64,000 nucleotides of DNA from Nocardia carnea (GTDB lineage Bacteria; Actinomycetota; Actinomycetes; Mycobacteriales; Mycobacteriaceae), in assembly GCF_029868325.1 (NCBI RefSeq), contig NZ_JARWNW010000237.1:53796-117795 (forward strand), given 5' to 3'. A model generated the notes under the pieces. The model did no database searches. It was given only the letters and a program-made list of their open reading frames with translations, and had not been told where the DNA came from. The position numbers and the translations under genes were made by a program. How positions within the stretch are numbered: the first letter of the stretch is position 1; the number at the start of each line of letters is the position of its first letter. Positions 34,945 through 43,348 of this stretch are shown here, one piece after another.

Positions 34945-35562
34945 GTGAGTACTGAGCCGCTCGGCCTGCGAGAGGTCAAGAAGCGCGAGACCCGCCAGTC
35001 GATCTCCGATCATGCGACCAGATTGTTCATCGAGCGTGGATTCGAGGCGACGACCATCGCCGAGATCGCCGCGGTGGCACGGGTCGCGAAGAAGACCGTC
35101 ACGAACTACTTTCCGCGCAAAGAGGACATTGCGTTGGACATCCACAAGCACTTCGTCTCCTCGCTCGCCGACATTGTGATCGCCCGCATGCCCGGCGAGT
35201 CCGCACTGTCGGCCCTGCGCAGCGAATTCACCTCCGCAGCACAGCGTTTCGACGCACTGGTGGGATTCTCCGGTCTCGATTTCTGCCGTATGATCGCCGA
35301 CAGCCCGATACTGGTAGCCCGGCTGCGGGAACTCCACGAACTGCGTGAGCAGGCGCTCGCCGACGTGCTGCCCGGCGACGACATCACCCGCCGCGCCGCC
35401 GCCGCCCAATTGGGTGCCGCGCACCGTCTGCTGTTCCAGCGTGTCCAGGAGCTCACCCTCCGGGGGCAGCCACGCAAGAGCATCGTTGCCATCGTGCTCA
35501 ACGAGGCAAACCAGGTTTTCGATCTGCTCGAGCCCGCCCTCGGCGACTACGCCGTCGCTTGA
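34945..35562 (+). CDS. TetR family regulator
   Basis: A 205-residue regulator starting MSTEPLGLREVKKRETRQSI, a very common TetR N-terminal form. The HTH is at about 15-62 (SDHATRLFIERGFEATTIAE, then IAAVARVAKKTVTNYFPRKE). The C-domain FSGLDFCRMIADSPILVARL is typical of actinobacterial TetRs. The GTG at 34945 is used because of this N-terminus; the ATG at 34924 would add seven residues. It is divergent from the MDR gene; the direct repeats at 34879-34933 overlap its presumed promoter. Confidence 0.9.
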   Translation: MSTEPLGLREVKKRETRQSISDHATRLFIERGFEATTIAEIAAVARVAKKTVTNYFPRKEDIALDIHKHFVSSLADIVIARMPGESALSALRSEFTSAAQRFDALVGFSGLDFCRMIADSPILVARLRELHELREQALADVLPGDDITRRAAAAQLGAAHRLLFQRVQELTLRGQPRKSIVAIVLNEANQVFDLLEPALGDYAVA

Positions 35563-35663
35563 CATGCGCGGGATCGCGGTGTCGTTGCAATCGGTGAGTG
35601 TGTCCGCTCGACGGCGACGTAGCCCGGCTCTGGGCGTTCTCCGGGACCACATCGCTATCGACG

Positions 35664-35694
35664 GGCACCCGGTAGTCCGCCCTATCCGGGTGCC
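35664..35694. terminator. Hairpin between convergent TetR and amidase genes
   Basis: Perfect 9-base arms GGCACCCGG (35664-35672) and CCGGGTGCC (35686-35694), extendable by a G-T pair, overlapping the last codons of the leftward amidase gene. Confidence 0.55.
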
Positions 35695-37121
35695 TGGAAG
35701 CCGCCGATCTTCTGCTCGAGGAGTTCGGCCAGCCGCAGTGGTGTGCGGTCTTCGAACATCGGCCCGATGAGCTGTACTCCCACCGGTAGCCCCTCGGGGG
35801 ACCGGCCCGTGGGTATGGCGGTGGCGGGCAGGCCGGGCATGGTGGCCACGCCGGCCCAGACGAGCTGGTCGTAGTACGGGTATGCGACGCCGTCGATATC
35901 GATGTGACGGTTTTCCAGACCTTCGTGGTGGTCGTGCGGGAAGGCGGGTGTCGGGGTGATGGGGCACACCACGGCATCGAATTCGGTGAACAGCTGCCGC
36001 CAGGCGTGGCGGTGGAGTTCGCGGCGGTTGTTTGCGTCGACCCAGTCGCGGTGGCGCAGCACCATGCCCCGGAGGCGTGCCGCATCGAGGCTCCGGTCGT
36101 CCGCGCTCAGGGCGGCGGCGTGGGTCTGTAGCCGGTCGTACACGGCGGTGGGAAGGCTTGCGGCCGCGTTCGACATCATCAGCAGCATGTAGAGCGTCGC
36201 CGCTTCGGCCGGGTCGGGTAGCAGCGAACTGTGTCGTTCTACTCGAGCGCCTTCGTCGATGAGCGCCTCGGCGACCCGGTGCACGCCCGCCCGCACCGCC
36301 GATCCCGTCGGAATGAGCGGATGATCCTCGATGATCAGGACCCGGAAATCCGACAGCCGCTCGTGCCGTGCGGGCGGCAGTGCGATGTTGTTGGCGATGC
36401 CGTGCGTGAGCGGGTCCGGTCCGGCCATCACGTCGAGCAGCAGCGTGAGGTCGCGGGCGGTGCGCGCCATCGGGCCGGCGACGGCGAGGTCGAGATCGAT
36501 CGGCAGGGCGGGCGCGGGCGGTGCGACCATGCCGCGGGTCGGCACCAGCCCGAGTGTCGGCTTGTGCGCGTAGATACCGCAGAAATGCGCGGGGGTGCGT
36601 AGTGAACCGGCGAGGTCGGAGCCGATGGACAGCGCACCGAATCCGGCGGCCAGCGCCGCGGCCGAACCGCCGGACGACCCACCCGATGTGCGGCTGTGGT
36701 CCCACGGGTTGCTGGTGGTGCCGTAGATCTCGTTGAAGCTCTGGATATCACGCAGCATCGCCGGCACATTGGTCTTTCCGAGTACCACCGCGCCGGCTGC
36801 CTTCAACCGCGATACCTGTAGCGCGTCCTCGGCCGGCATATAGTCCCGCTGTGCGGGCATGCCCCAGGTCGTGGGCAGTCCGGCGATGTGGTAGCTCTCC
36901 TTGACAGTCACCGGAATACCGAGCAACGGCCGCTCCTCGCCGCGGGCGCGTGCCCGGTCTGCATTGTGCGCCGCGGCGTGTGCACGTTCGAAGTCCCGTA
37001 CACAGATCGCGTTGATCACCTTGTCGTCGCGCTCGATACGCGCGATCGCCTCGTCGGTCAGTTCCACCGATGTCACCGCCCCGGCACGTAAGGCTGCCGC
37101 GATTTCTTCGGCCGGCTGCAT
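35682..37121 (-). CDS. Amidase (amidase-signature family)
   Basis: A 479-residue amidase-signature hydrolase. The Ser-cisSer-Lys triad is visible: Lys in LLGIPVTVKESYHIAG, cis-Ser and the nucleophile region in SRTSGGSSGGSAAALAAGFG followed by ALSIGSDLAGSLRTPAHFCG. Length fits the family. Substrates are amides not predictable here. The ATG at 37121 (MQPAEEIAAAL) is chosen because GGAGTGGAAT precedes it; the ATG at 37133 gives four extra residues. No close same-strand partner; the 383-base gap upstream contains a direct-repeat copy. Confidence 0.9.
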   Translation of the reverse strand: MQPAEEIAAALRAGAVTSVELTDEAIARIERDDKVINAICVRDFERAHAAAHNADRARARGEERPLLGIPVTVKESYHIAGLPTTWGMPAQRDYMPAEDALQVSRLKAAGAVVLGKTNVPAMLRDIQSFNEIYGTTSNPWDHSRTSGGSSGGSAAALAAGFGALSIGSDLAGSLRTPAHFCGIYAHKPTLGLVPTRGMVAPPAPALPIDLDLAVAGPMARTARDLTLLLDVMAGPDPLTHGIANNIALPPARHERLSDFRVLIIEDHPLIPTGSAVRAGVHRVAEALIDEGARVERHSSLLPDPAEAATLYMLLMMSNAAASLPTAVYDRLQTHAAALSADDRSLDAARLRGMVLRHRDWVDANNRRELHRHAWRQLFTEFDAVVCPITPTPAFPHDHHEGLENRHIDIDGVAYPYYDQLVWAGVATMPGLPATAIPTGRSPEGLPVGVQLIGPMFEDRTPLRLAELLEQKIGGFQAPG

Positions 37122-37504
37122 ATTCCACTCCATGAATCCGACGCTATCGGCCTGCCGCGGGGGCCATAAAACAGCGCTTCGCACAACAGGACAGATGTCT
37201 CAATTCTCGCTGCACTCTTCTCTGACCATGGCTCCGCGCGGTGGGACCGATGGTGGCAGGCGGGGTAGGGGAGTAGAACCCGCGCGGGAGAGCAATGGAC
37301 AGCATCCAGCTGAGGCGCAACTTCAGACTCTGTATATCAGGGTTTCCGGAACGACAGTGACCGGTGGAGCCCTCGAAAGAACAAGAACCGAAGCTGATAT
37401 AGAGCGCTACGCGGATATGCGCATCTATACATGATTATTTCTTCCTTATCTCTCGCCAACAAGGTCAACTCACTCCAACACAACGAGAGGAGGGGGTTCC
37501 TACC
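37122..37504. other. Gene-free interval with AT-rich segment
   Basis: A 383-base gap between the amidase start and the SDR stop. The right part (37400-37490) is unusually AT-rich (ACATGATTATTTCTTCC) and carries the right copy of the 20-bp direct repeat. No supported reading frame. Confidence 0.5.
37408..37427. repeat. 20-bp direct repeat, right copy
   Basis: TACGCGGATATGCGCATCTA, 18 of 20 identical to 30993-31012 and in the same orientation, 6.4 kb away. Confidence 0.55.
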
Positions 37505-38299
37505 TCACTCGGATTCAGTTCCGGTAGCGGTCATCTCGGCGACTCGTTCGACGATGTTCGGGTACCGCATCGTATGTGCGCCACCGTTGAGGTCGATCGC
37601 CGCGCCGGTCATCCAACCGGCGTCGCCGGAGGCGAGGAAGGTGATCGTGCGTGCGACGTCTTCCGGTGTGCCGGCGCGCCCCAGCGGTGTGTTCTCGATG
37701 TATTCGTCGACCAGTCCCGGCACGAGCGTCGCACCGTAGGTGAGAGGTGTGTGGACGAACCCGGGGTTGACCGCGTTCACGCGGATGCCGCGGGGTGCGA
37801 GTTCCATGGCGGCGACCTCGGTGAGCATGAGGACTCCGGCCTTGGCCGAGCAGTATGCGCCCATCCCCACGCCCGGTTGCCGGCCGTTGAGCGAGGCGAC
37901 GAGCACGATGGATCCCCCGTCTCGCACTGTGTGAGCGGCATTCTTGACGGTGAGGAAGGCTCCGGTGAGGCAAACGTCGACGGTGGCTTTCCAGTCGGCG
38001 AGGGAGAGGTCGGCGATCGTTCCGGGGTGGGAGATTCCGGCGCAGTCGACAACGGTGCCGATCGGTCCGTGTTCGGCGGCGACGGTGTCGAAGAGGGTTC
38101 GCATCGCTTGTTCGTCGGTGACATCGACCTGGTGCCCGGTCGCGTTGCCGCCGAGTTCGGTGGCCCGGGTACCGGCCGCGACGCCGTCGAGGTCGGCGAT
38201 GATCACGGTATCGCCGCGGGCGGCGAGGAGTTGGGCGGTGGCCCAGCCGATTCCGGAGGCGCCGCCGATGATGATCGCGTTCTGCCGGGGTGTGCTCAT
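37505..38299 (-). CDS. Short-chain dehydrogenase/reductase (classical SDR)
   Basis: A 264-residue classical SDR. The NAD(P) motif is IIIGGASGIGWATAQLLAAR; DCAGISHPG corresponds to the NAG motif; the catalytic tetrad appears as SLNGRQPGVGMGAYCSAKAG (Ser, YxxxK), and the family-like PRGIRVNAVNPGFVHTPLT follows. An acidic residue after strand 2 (IIADLDG) suggests NAD preference. ATG 38299 has GGAGGAACCGCC upstream. It is divergent from an alpha/beta hydrolase with a dyad between them. Confidence 0.93.
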   Translation of the reverse strand: MSTPRQNAIIIGGASGIGWATAQLLAARGDTVIIADLDGVAAGTRATELGGNATGHQVDVTDEQAMRTLFDTVAAEHGPIGTVVDCAGISHPGTIADLSLADWKATVDVCLTGAFLTVKNAAHTVRDGGSIVLVASLNGRQPGVGMGAYCSAKAGVLMLTEVAAMELAPRGIRVNAVNPGFVHTPLTYGATLVPGLVDEYIENTPLGRAGTPEDVARTITFLASGDAGWMTGAAIDLNGGAHTMRYPNIVERVAEMTATGTESE

Positions 38300-38360
38300 G
38301 GCGGTTCCTCCGTGTCGATGCCGGGTCGGGCGTGCCCCGCGCCGGTAGTCGGACATATAT

Positions 38361-38376
38361 CTATACAGCTGTCTAG
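38361..38376. promoter_or_regulatory. Dyad between divergent SDR and hydrolase genes
   Basis: CTATACAGCTGTCTAG is a 16-base palindrome broken at one symmetric pair of positions. It lies about midway in the 109-base interval between the two starts, in its only AT-rich stretch, so a shared operator is likely. The controlling regulator is not obvious. Confidence 0.45.
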
Positions 38377-38408
38377 CAGCTCGTCCGGCGTTTGGCTAGC
38401 ATGCAGCC

Positions 38409-39260
38409 ATGTCCACGGGTGAACTTCGCACGGTGCATGTCGGTGATTTCGATTTCGAGGTGCGGGTCCACCCGGGTGAGCCGGTACACGGCACGGACGC
38501 GCTGCTCCTGCACGGGTTTCCGCAGAGCGCGGCGTCCTGGGATTTCGTTTCCGAACACCTGAGCTCCCACGGAATCCGCTCCTATGCGCCGGAACAGCGC
38601 GGCTATTCGCCCGGAGCCCGTCCTGCGGATATCGCGTCCTACCGTCTTTCCGAACTCCGCGCCGATATCGTCGGCCTCTGCGATGCGCTGGGCCTGCGGC
38701 GAGTTCACCTGGTCGGCCACGATTGGGGCGCGATCGTGGCCTGGGATGTGGCGGCCCGGCATCCAGAGCGGGTGGTTTCGCTGACCGCGGTGTCGGTGCC
38801 GCATCCGGCGGCATTCGCCCGGGCCCGCGAGACCGATCCGGTGCAGGCCGAAAAATCCGGGTACATGACCTTTTTCCAGCAACCGGACGCGCCCGAAGAT
38901 CTGCTGCTGGCGAATGATTGCGCGGGTTTGCGTGCCGGTTTCGGGGATCAGGTTCCGGCGGTGCAGGCGGCACAGCATATTGCCCGGCTCCGGGAACCGG
39001 GGGCGATGACGGCGGCGCTGAACTGGTATCGCGCGGCGGGTAATTCCTGGAGTGCGGTTCCCGCGGTGGGCGTTCCGACGACTTTCGTGTGGAGCGACGC
39101 CGATCTGGCTGTGGCGCGGTCCGGTGTGGACGCGGCAGCAGGGTATGTGGATGCGGAATACCGCTTGGAGGTGCTGGAGGGTGTGGGCCACTGGATCCCC
39201 GAGGAGGCACCCGATGCGCTCTCCGGAATAATCCTCGACCGCATCGGCGGCTCGTGGTAA
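38409..39260 (+). CDS. Alpha/beta hydrolase, epoxide-hydrolase/haloalkane-dehalogenase-like
   Basis: A 283-residue alpha/beta hydrolase. Visible are the oxyanion HGFPQSAASWDFVSEHL, the nucleophile elbow VGHDWGAIVAWDVAARHP with Asp as nucleophile (as in epoxide hydrolases and dehalogenases), acid region TTFVWSDADLAVA and catalytic His in LEGVGHWIPEEAPDAL. The Asp nucleophile excludes an ordinary Ser esterase. The cap-domain tyrosines that would mark an epoxide hydrolase are not clear to me. Divergent from the SDR, possibly in one detoxification or catabolic step pair. Confidence 0.9.
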   Translation: MSTGELRTVHVGDFDFEVRVHPGEPVHGTDALLLHGFPQSAASWDFVSEHLSSHGIRSYAPEQRGYSPGARPADIASYRLSELRADIVGLCDALGLRRVHLVGHDWGAIVAWDVAARHPERVVSLTAVSVPHPAAFARARETDPVQAEKSGYMTFFQQPDAPEDLLLANDCAGLRAGFGDQVPAVQAAQHIARLREPGAMTAALNWYRAAGNSWSAVPAVGVPTTFVWSDADLAVARSGVDAAAGYVDAEYRLEVLEGVGHWIPEEAPDALSGIILDRIGGSW

Positions 39261-39426
39261 TCCTGTGGTCGTTGCGCCGGGACGGTGAATTGTCTGCCGT
39301 GCTCGGCTATATGTCCGGCCGGTAGACGTCGACCGAGACACGCGGCAATTATCAAAAGCGCAATTGTGAGCTGCGTCGTTTGTCCGTACCGGAATCCACT
39401 GCTGGTTCACCAGGCCGGCGTACGGG

Positions 39427-39456
39427 GCGGGGCCCGGTGGAGACACCGGGCCCCGC
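39427..39456. terminator. Strong hairpin downstream of the coiled-coil gene
   Basis: Perfect 13-base arms GCGGGGCCCGGTG (39427-39439) and CACCGGGCCCCGC (39444-39456) with a GAGA tetraloop, between the hydrolase ending at 39260 and the coiled-coil gene ending at 39499. Confidence 0.75.
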
Positions 39457-39498
39457 GAAGGCATACAGGGCTGCTGCCCTGCGGTTGCCCGGTATGCA

Positions 39499-40005
39499 CT
39501 ACATCTGCCGTACCTGCTGGCGCATCTGGTGCATCTGCAGTTCCCACTGCATTGCGCGGTCCTGGGCCCGGGTGGACTGTTCCTCGGCCTGCTGGGCGAG
39601 GTAGGCGGCCTGGTCGGCCTGGTCCTGCGCCGACTGGCAGCGCTGGTTGGCCTGGTTGGCGTCGGCCTGGGCCTGCTGGGCCTGGCTCTGTGACCGGTCG
39701 GCTTCGCTCTGTGCCTGCTGTGCTTGGTTCTGTGCCTGCTGAGCCTGCTGGCGGGCCTGCTGGGCCTGCTGCGCGGCCTGGTTGGCCTGGCTCTGCGCGA
39801 TCTGGGATTGGTGCTGTACCTGCCGGGCCTGCTGTTGCACCTGGCGGGCGAGGTTCTGCGCCTGCTGGGCGTACTGCCGCGCACTCTGGGATTCCTGCCG
39901 GATTTCGTCCAGGCCCATGCGCAGCATTTCCAGGCTCTGGACTTGCTGACCACTGCCGTTGCTGGTGCTGGTGCGGGTGGCAGCGGTACTGGTGTCTTGC
40001 GCCAT
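39499..40005 (-). CDS. Gln/Ala-rich coiled-coil protein
   Basis: A 168-residue low-complexity protein. After a Ser/Thr-rich start (MAQDTSTAATRTSTSNGSGQ) it is almost entirely Gln and Ala with regular spacing (ARQVQQQARQVQHQSQIAQS, QANQAAQQAQQARQQAQQAQ), ending in MQWELQMHQMRQQVRQM. This predicts a long helical coiled coil. No signal peptide or membrane segment. AAGGATGCTCAG precedes the ATG at 40005. Function unknown; structural or scaffold roles are guesses. Confidence 0.65.
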   Translation of the reverse strand: MAQDTSTAATRTSTSNGSGQQVQSLEMLRMGLDEIRQESQSARQYAQQAQNLARQVQQQARQVQHQSQIAQSQANQAAQQAQQARQQAQQAQNQAQQAQSEADRSQSQAQQAQADANQANQRCQSAQDQADQAAYLAQQAEEQSTRAQDRAMQWELQMHQMRQQVRQM

Positions 40006-40245
40006 CTGAGCATCCTTCCAAAGGGGGGTTTTTGAAACGGACTGACTCGTGGAGCGCTCAATATCCTCGCACAGCAGCGCCCGGTGGCAACCCTGCGATT
40101 CCATCCCGAACACACTGCATACCCGCTGGTGGCGCGCCTGCTCGCGGTTATCGGACGTGACGGTGCCACCAGGGCGGCCGATATGCGCACCCCCGTCGCG
40201 GGGCGATGCCCGATCGAGACCACACCGACATGATCTGCGCGTACT

Positions 40246-40872
40246 TCAGCGCCGGATGAGGCCGAGGTCGGTGGCCGCGGCGACGGCGGCGGTGCGGGAG
40301 TCGACACCGAGTTTGGTGTAGATGCGGGCGAGGTGGGATTTGACGGTGCCTTCGGTGAGGTGGAGACGCCGGCCGATGGCCTGATTGGACAGGCCGCCGG
40401 CCACGAGGGTCAGTACTTCGGTTTCGCGGCGAGTGAGGGCGAGGCCGGGTGTGCGCAGCCGGTTCATGAGCCGGTCGGCGACGGCGGGCGCCAATGTGGT
40501 CCGGCCGGCTGCCGCGGTGCGGACGGCGGCGGCGAGGTCTTCGGGTGGGGCGTCTTTGAGGAGGTATCCGGTGGCGCCGGCTTCGATGGCGGGCAGGGTG
40601 TCGGCGTCGGAATCGTAGGTGGTGACGATCAGAACGCGGGGTGCGCCGGGCCGGGCGGTGATCCGGGCGGTGGCTTCGGCGCCGCCCATGCCTTTGCCGA
40701 ACTGCAGGTCCATGAGGACGACGTCGATATCGCCTGCGGCGGCCCGGTCTACGGCGTCCTGCGCGGTGGCGGCCTCGGCGACGACGAGCAGGCCCGGTTC
40801 GGTTTCGAGTACGGCGCGCAGCCCGGCTCGGACCACGGGGTGGTCGTCGGCGAGGAGGAGTCGGATGGTCAC
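40246..40872 (-). CDS. NarL/FixJ-type response regulator
   Basis: A 208-residue two-component regulator. The receiver domain (1 to about 120) has the acidic pocket LLADDHP, phospho-acceptor Asp in DVVLMDLQF, and conserved Thr/Lys in IVTTYDSD and YLLKDAPPED. The LuxR-type HTH is at about 145-200 (LTRRETEVLTLVAGGLSNQA, then IGRRLHLTEGTVKSHLARIY). GTG start at 40872 overlaps the stop of the kinase gene by 4 bases (GTGA). With the divergent ABC genes this forms a typical regulated export unit. Confidence 0.95.
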   Translation of the reverse strand: MTIRLLLADDHPVVRAGLRAVLETEPGLLVVAEAATAQDAVDRAAAGDIDVVLMDLQFGKGMGGAEATARITARPGAPRVLIVTTYDSDADTLPAIEAGATGYLLKDAPPEDLAAAVRTAAAGRTTLAPAVADRLMNRLRTPGLALTRRETEVLTLVAGGLSNQAIGRRLHLTEGTVKSHLARIYTKLGVDSRTAAVAAATDLGLIRR

Positions 40873-42083
40873 GGGCGGACCTCGGGTTCGGTCGGTGGGG
40901 TGCGGGGTATGCGGGCGGCGAGTGCGGTGCCGTGGCCGGGTGCGGATTCGATGGTGAGGGAGCCGCCGAGGGCGTGCACGCGGGCGCGCATCGCGGCGAG
41001 ACCGAATCCGCCGTGTTCGGGTTCGGGTGCGGGGAGGTGGGTGGGGTCGAAACCGCGGCCGTTGTCGGTGATGTCGAGGGTGATGTGGTCGTCGAGGTAT
41101 CCGAGGGTGATGTCGGCGGTGGTGGCGTCGGCGTAGCGGACGGTGTTGGCGAGCGCGGATTGGGCGATGCGCAGGAGTGCGATCTCGTCGGCGATGGCCA
41201 GTGGGCCCGGGTCGCCGGTGCGGTGGAATGTCACGTCGAGGCGGTGGCGGGCGCTGGTGGTGTCGCAGAGTCGTTCGAGGGCGTCGGCCAGTGTGGTGTT
41301 GTCCAGTGCGGGCGGGGTGAGGGCGGCGACGAAGCGGCGTGCTTCGGCGAGGTTGTCCTGGGCGGCTTGGCGGGCTTGGCCGACGTGGCGGGCGGCGGTG
41401 CCGGGCCGGTCGGGTAGGGCGCGTTCGGCGGCGCGCAGCAGGAGCTGGATGCTGGACAGTCCTTGGGCGAGGGTGTCGTGGATTTCGCGGGCGAGGCGTT
41501 CGCGTTCGGCGAGCATTCCGGCGGTGCGCTGGGCTCGGGCGAGGTCGGCGCGGGTGGTGGTGAGTTCGTCGATGAGGCGTCTGCGTTGTTCGCTTTCCCG
41601 GTACAGGGCTTGGTAGCCGCGGACGACGGCGACGGCGACGGCGGCGCCGAGTGCGGGGCCGATCGCCATGGCGGGGGTGAAGGAGTGCTGGTGGGCGGCG
41701 AACCCGATGATGGCCGCTGCGGCGGTGACGGTGACGGCGAGGTGTCCGGTGCGGCGGGGTAGCAGGTGGAGTTGGAGGAAGTACAGCGGGAACGCGACCC
41801 ATACGGCGTCCGGGGACAGGACCAGCAGTGCGAGCCATATGGCGCCTACGGCGGTGAGCCACCAGGTCGTGGCGGGCCGGGAGCGGCGGATTCGGGGCAG
41901 CAGCGGTCCGGCGGTGTACACGAGTGCGCAGATCGTGGCGGCCGCGGTGATCGCCGCGGCGTGGGCTTGGTGCTGGCTGATTGCGCGGACCGCGGTGAGG
42001 GCGAGCAACCCGAGGATGAGCAGGTGCAGGCACCAGGCAAGGGCCCGGGTGGTGGGGGTCGGCTCGTGTGCGGTGGTGTTCAC
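40869..42083 (-). CDS. NarL-type sensor histidine kinase (HisKA_3)
   Basis: A 404-residue membrane kinase. About five to six hydrophobic helices occupy residues 12-160. The dimerization domain has the phospho-His in ERERLAREIHDTLAQGLSSI. The ATPase domain is compact: N box region ALANTVRYADAT, DNGRGFDPTH (G1) and HGGFGLAAMRARVHALGGSL (G2). There is no extracellular sensing loop of note, as in intramembrane-sensing kinases. Its partner regulator follows with a 4-base overlap; the ABC permease gene is divergent 173 bases away. Confidence 0.95.
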   Translation of the reverse strand: MNTTAHEPTPTTRALAWCLHLLILGLLALTAVRAISQHQAHAAAITAAATICALVYTAGPLLPRIRRSRPATTWWLTAVGAIWLALLVLSPDAVWVAFPLYFLQLHLLPRRTGHLAVTVTAAAAIIGFAAHQHSFTPAMAIGPALGAAVAVAVVRGYQALYRESEQRRRLIDELTTTRADLARAQRTAGMLAERERLAREIHDTLAQGLSSIQLLLRAAERALPDRPGTAARHVGQARQAAQDNLAEARRFVAALTPPALDNTTLADALERLCDTTSARHRLDVTFHRTGDPGPLAIADEIALLRIAQSALANTVRYADATTADITLGYLDDHITLDITDNGRGFDPTHLPAPEPEHGGFGLAAMRARVHALGGSLTIESAPGHGTALAARIPRTPPTEPEVRP

Positions 42084-42256
42084 GGTGCTTTCCAGGCTAC
42101 GGAGTCCGGCCTTCGGGCGACCTCTGTCGAAAGTTGGAATTCGGGTGGTGTCTTTCGGTGCGTGAAGTGCCGTCCGGCGCGGGATGTGCGGGGCGGGCTG
42201 GGCGGCGAGGGTGGAGTCGTACCGTTTTCCACCGTCGGAGAGGACAGGCCGAGGTC

Positions 42257-43348
42257 GTGTTTGTTGCCTGGAGAGATCTGAAGTTCGCCAAGGGGCGTTT
42301 CGCTCTGATGGGGACTGTGATCGTGCTGATCACGCTACTGGTCGGGTTGTTGTCCGGCCTCACGGCCGGGCTGGGCCGGCAGAATATTTCTGCGATTACA
42401 TCGCTACCCGCGGATCTGATCGTTTTTTCCGCCCCGGGGGAAGGCCAGGATGTGTCGTTTACGGGTTCCTCGGTCACTGCCGGGCAGTGGCAGGAGTGGG
42501 CGGGGGCGCCCGGTGTGGAGGCTGCGGAACCGCTGGGGATCACCACCACCCGTGCCGCCGCGGCCGGTGCAGGCAGTGCCGGTGTGTCGGTGTTCGGTGT
42601 GCGTCCCGGATCCGGTCTCGCCCCAGAGGGCGGCAGTATCGATGACGGATCGGTGGTGTTGTCCACGCCGGCGGCGTCGGATCTGGGTGTGGGCGCCGGT
42701 GATTTCGTCACGGTGGCCGGGCAGCGGCTGCGGGTCGCTGCCGTGCAGGGCGATGCCTATTTCAGTCATACCCCGGTGGTGTGGGCGAGCCTGGATTTGT
42801 GGCGGGAGATCGCGCCACCCGCGGAGTCGGGTGTGGAGCCGGCGGCGTCGGTTGTCGCTGTGAAGACCGCGTCCGGGACAGATGTGGCGGCCGTCGACGA
42901 GAGCGCCGGAACGAAGACTGTCGGTGTCGGCGATTCGTTGTCGGCGATCGGTTCCTACACCTCGGAGAACGGCTCTTTGCAGTTGATGCGCGGGTTCCTG
43001 TTCGTGATCTCGGCTCTCGTCGTGGGGGCGTTCTTCACGGTGTGGACGGTGCAGCGTAGCGGCGATATCGCGGTGCTGAAAGCACTCGGTGCCACTACGG
43101 CCGGGCTTTTGGTGGATGCGCTCGCTCAAGCTGTGGTGCTGCTGGTGGGTGGCACATTGCTGGGCACAGCTCTTGCTGCCGGGCTGGGTGTGTTCATCGC
43201 CGGGTCCGCTGTTCCGTTCCATCTCACTGCGGCCACTGTCCTTGTTCCGGCGGCGGTGATGGTTCTGGTGGGTGCTGTGGGCGCCGCTGTATCTGTCCGT
43301 CGCATTACTTCTGTCGACCCGTTGACTGCTTTGGGGAGCGCCCGATGA
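42257..43348 (+). CDS. FtsX/MacB-like ABC transporter permease
   Basis: A 363-residue permease with one N-terminal helix (ALMGTVIVLITLLVGLLSGL), a large extracellular domain (about 40-250) and three C-terminal helices around FLFVISALVVGAFFTVWTVQ, AVLKALGATTAGLLVDALAQ and VLVPAAVMVLVGAVGAAVSV, the FtsX/MacB fold. Its stop overlaps the ATPase start (ATGA). GTG 42257 gives MFVAWRDLKFAKGRFALM, the usual start for this group. Likely exports, or confers resistance to, an envelope-active compound, controlled by the divergent two-component system (inference). Confidence 0.9.
   Translation: MFVAWRDLKFAKGRFALMGTVIVLITLLVGLLSGLTAGLGRQNISAITSLPADLIVFSAPGEGQDVSFTGSSVTAGQWQEWAGAPGVEAAEPLGITTTRAAAAGAGSAGVSVFGVRPGSGLAPEGGSIDDGSVVLSTPAASDLGVGAGDFVTVAGQRLRVAAVQGDAYFSHTPVVWASLDLWREIAPPAESGVEPAASVVAVKTASGTDVAAVDESAGTKTVGVGDSLSAIGSYTSENGSLQLMRGFLFVISALVVGAFFTVWTVQRSGDIAVLKALGATTAGLLVDALAQAVVLLVGGTLLGTALAAGLGVFIAGSAVPFHLTAATVLVPAAVMVLVGAVGAAVSVRRITSVDPLTALGSAR

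Noticed and set aside
34870..36705. Leftward 611-residue frame across TetR and amidase
   Set aside because: Shadow frame; the TetR and the amidase are both clear.
39560..39900. Tandem DNA repeat or CRISPR-like array in the coiled-coil gene
   Set aside because: Repetition comes from Gln/Ala codons (CAG/GCC); no fixed-length repeats with unique spacers are present.
40180..40189. Third copy of the GATATGCGCATCTA repeat
   Set aside because: Only GATATGCGCA matches (10 bases); the rest diverges, so it was not counted.
38373..40307. Long leftward reading frame (about 644 residues) over the hydrolase and coiled-coil region
   Set aside because: Antisense to a recognisable hydrolase and in another frame of the coiled-coil gene; composition is Arg/Pro/Ser-rich, as expected of shadow frames in GC-rich DNA.
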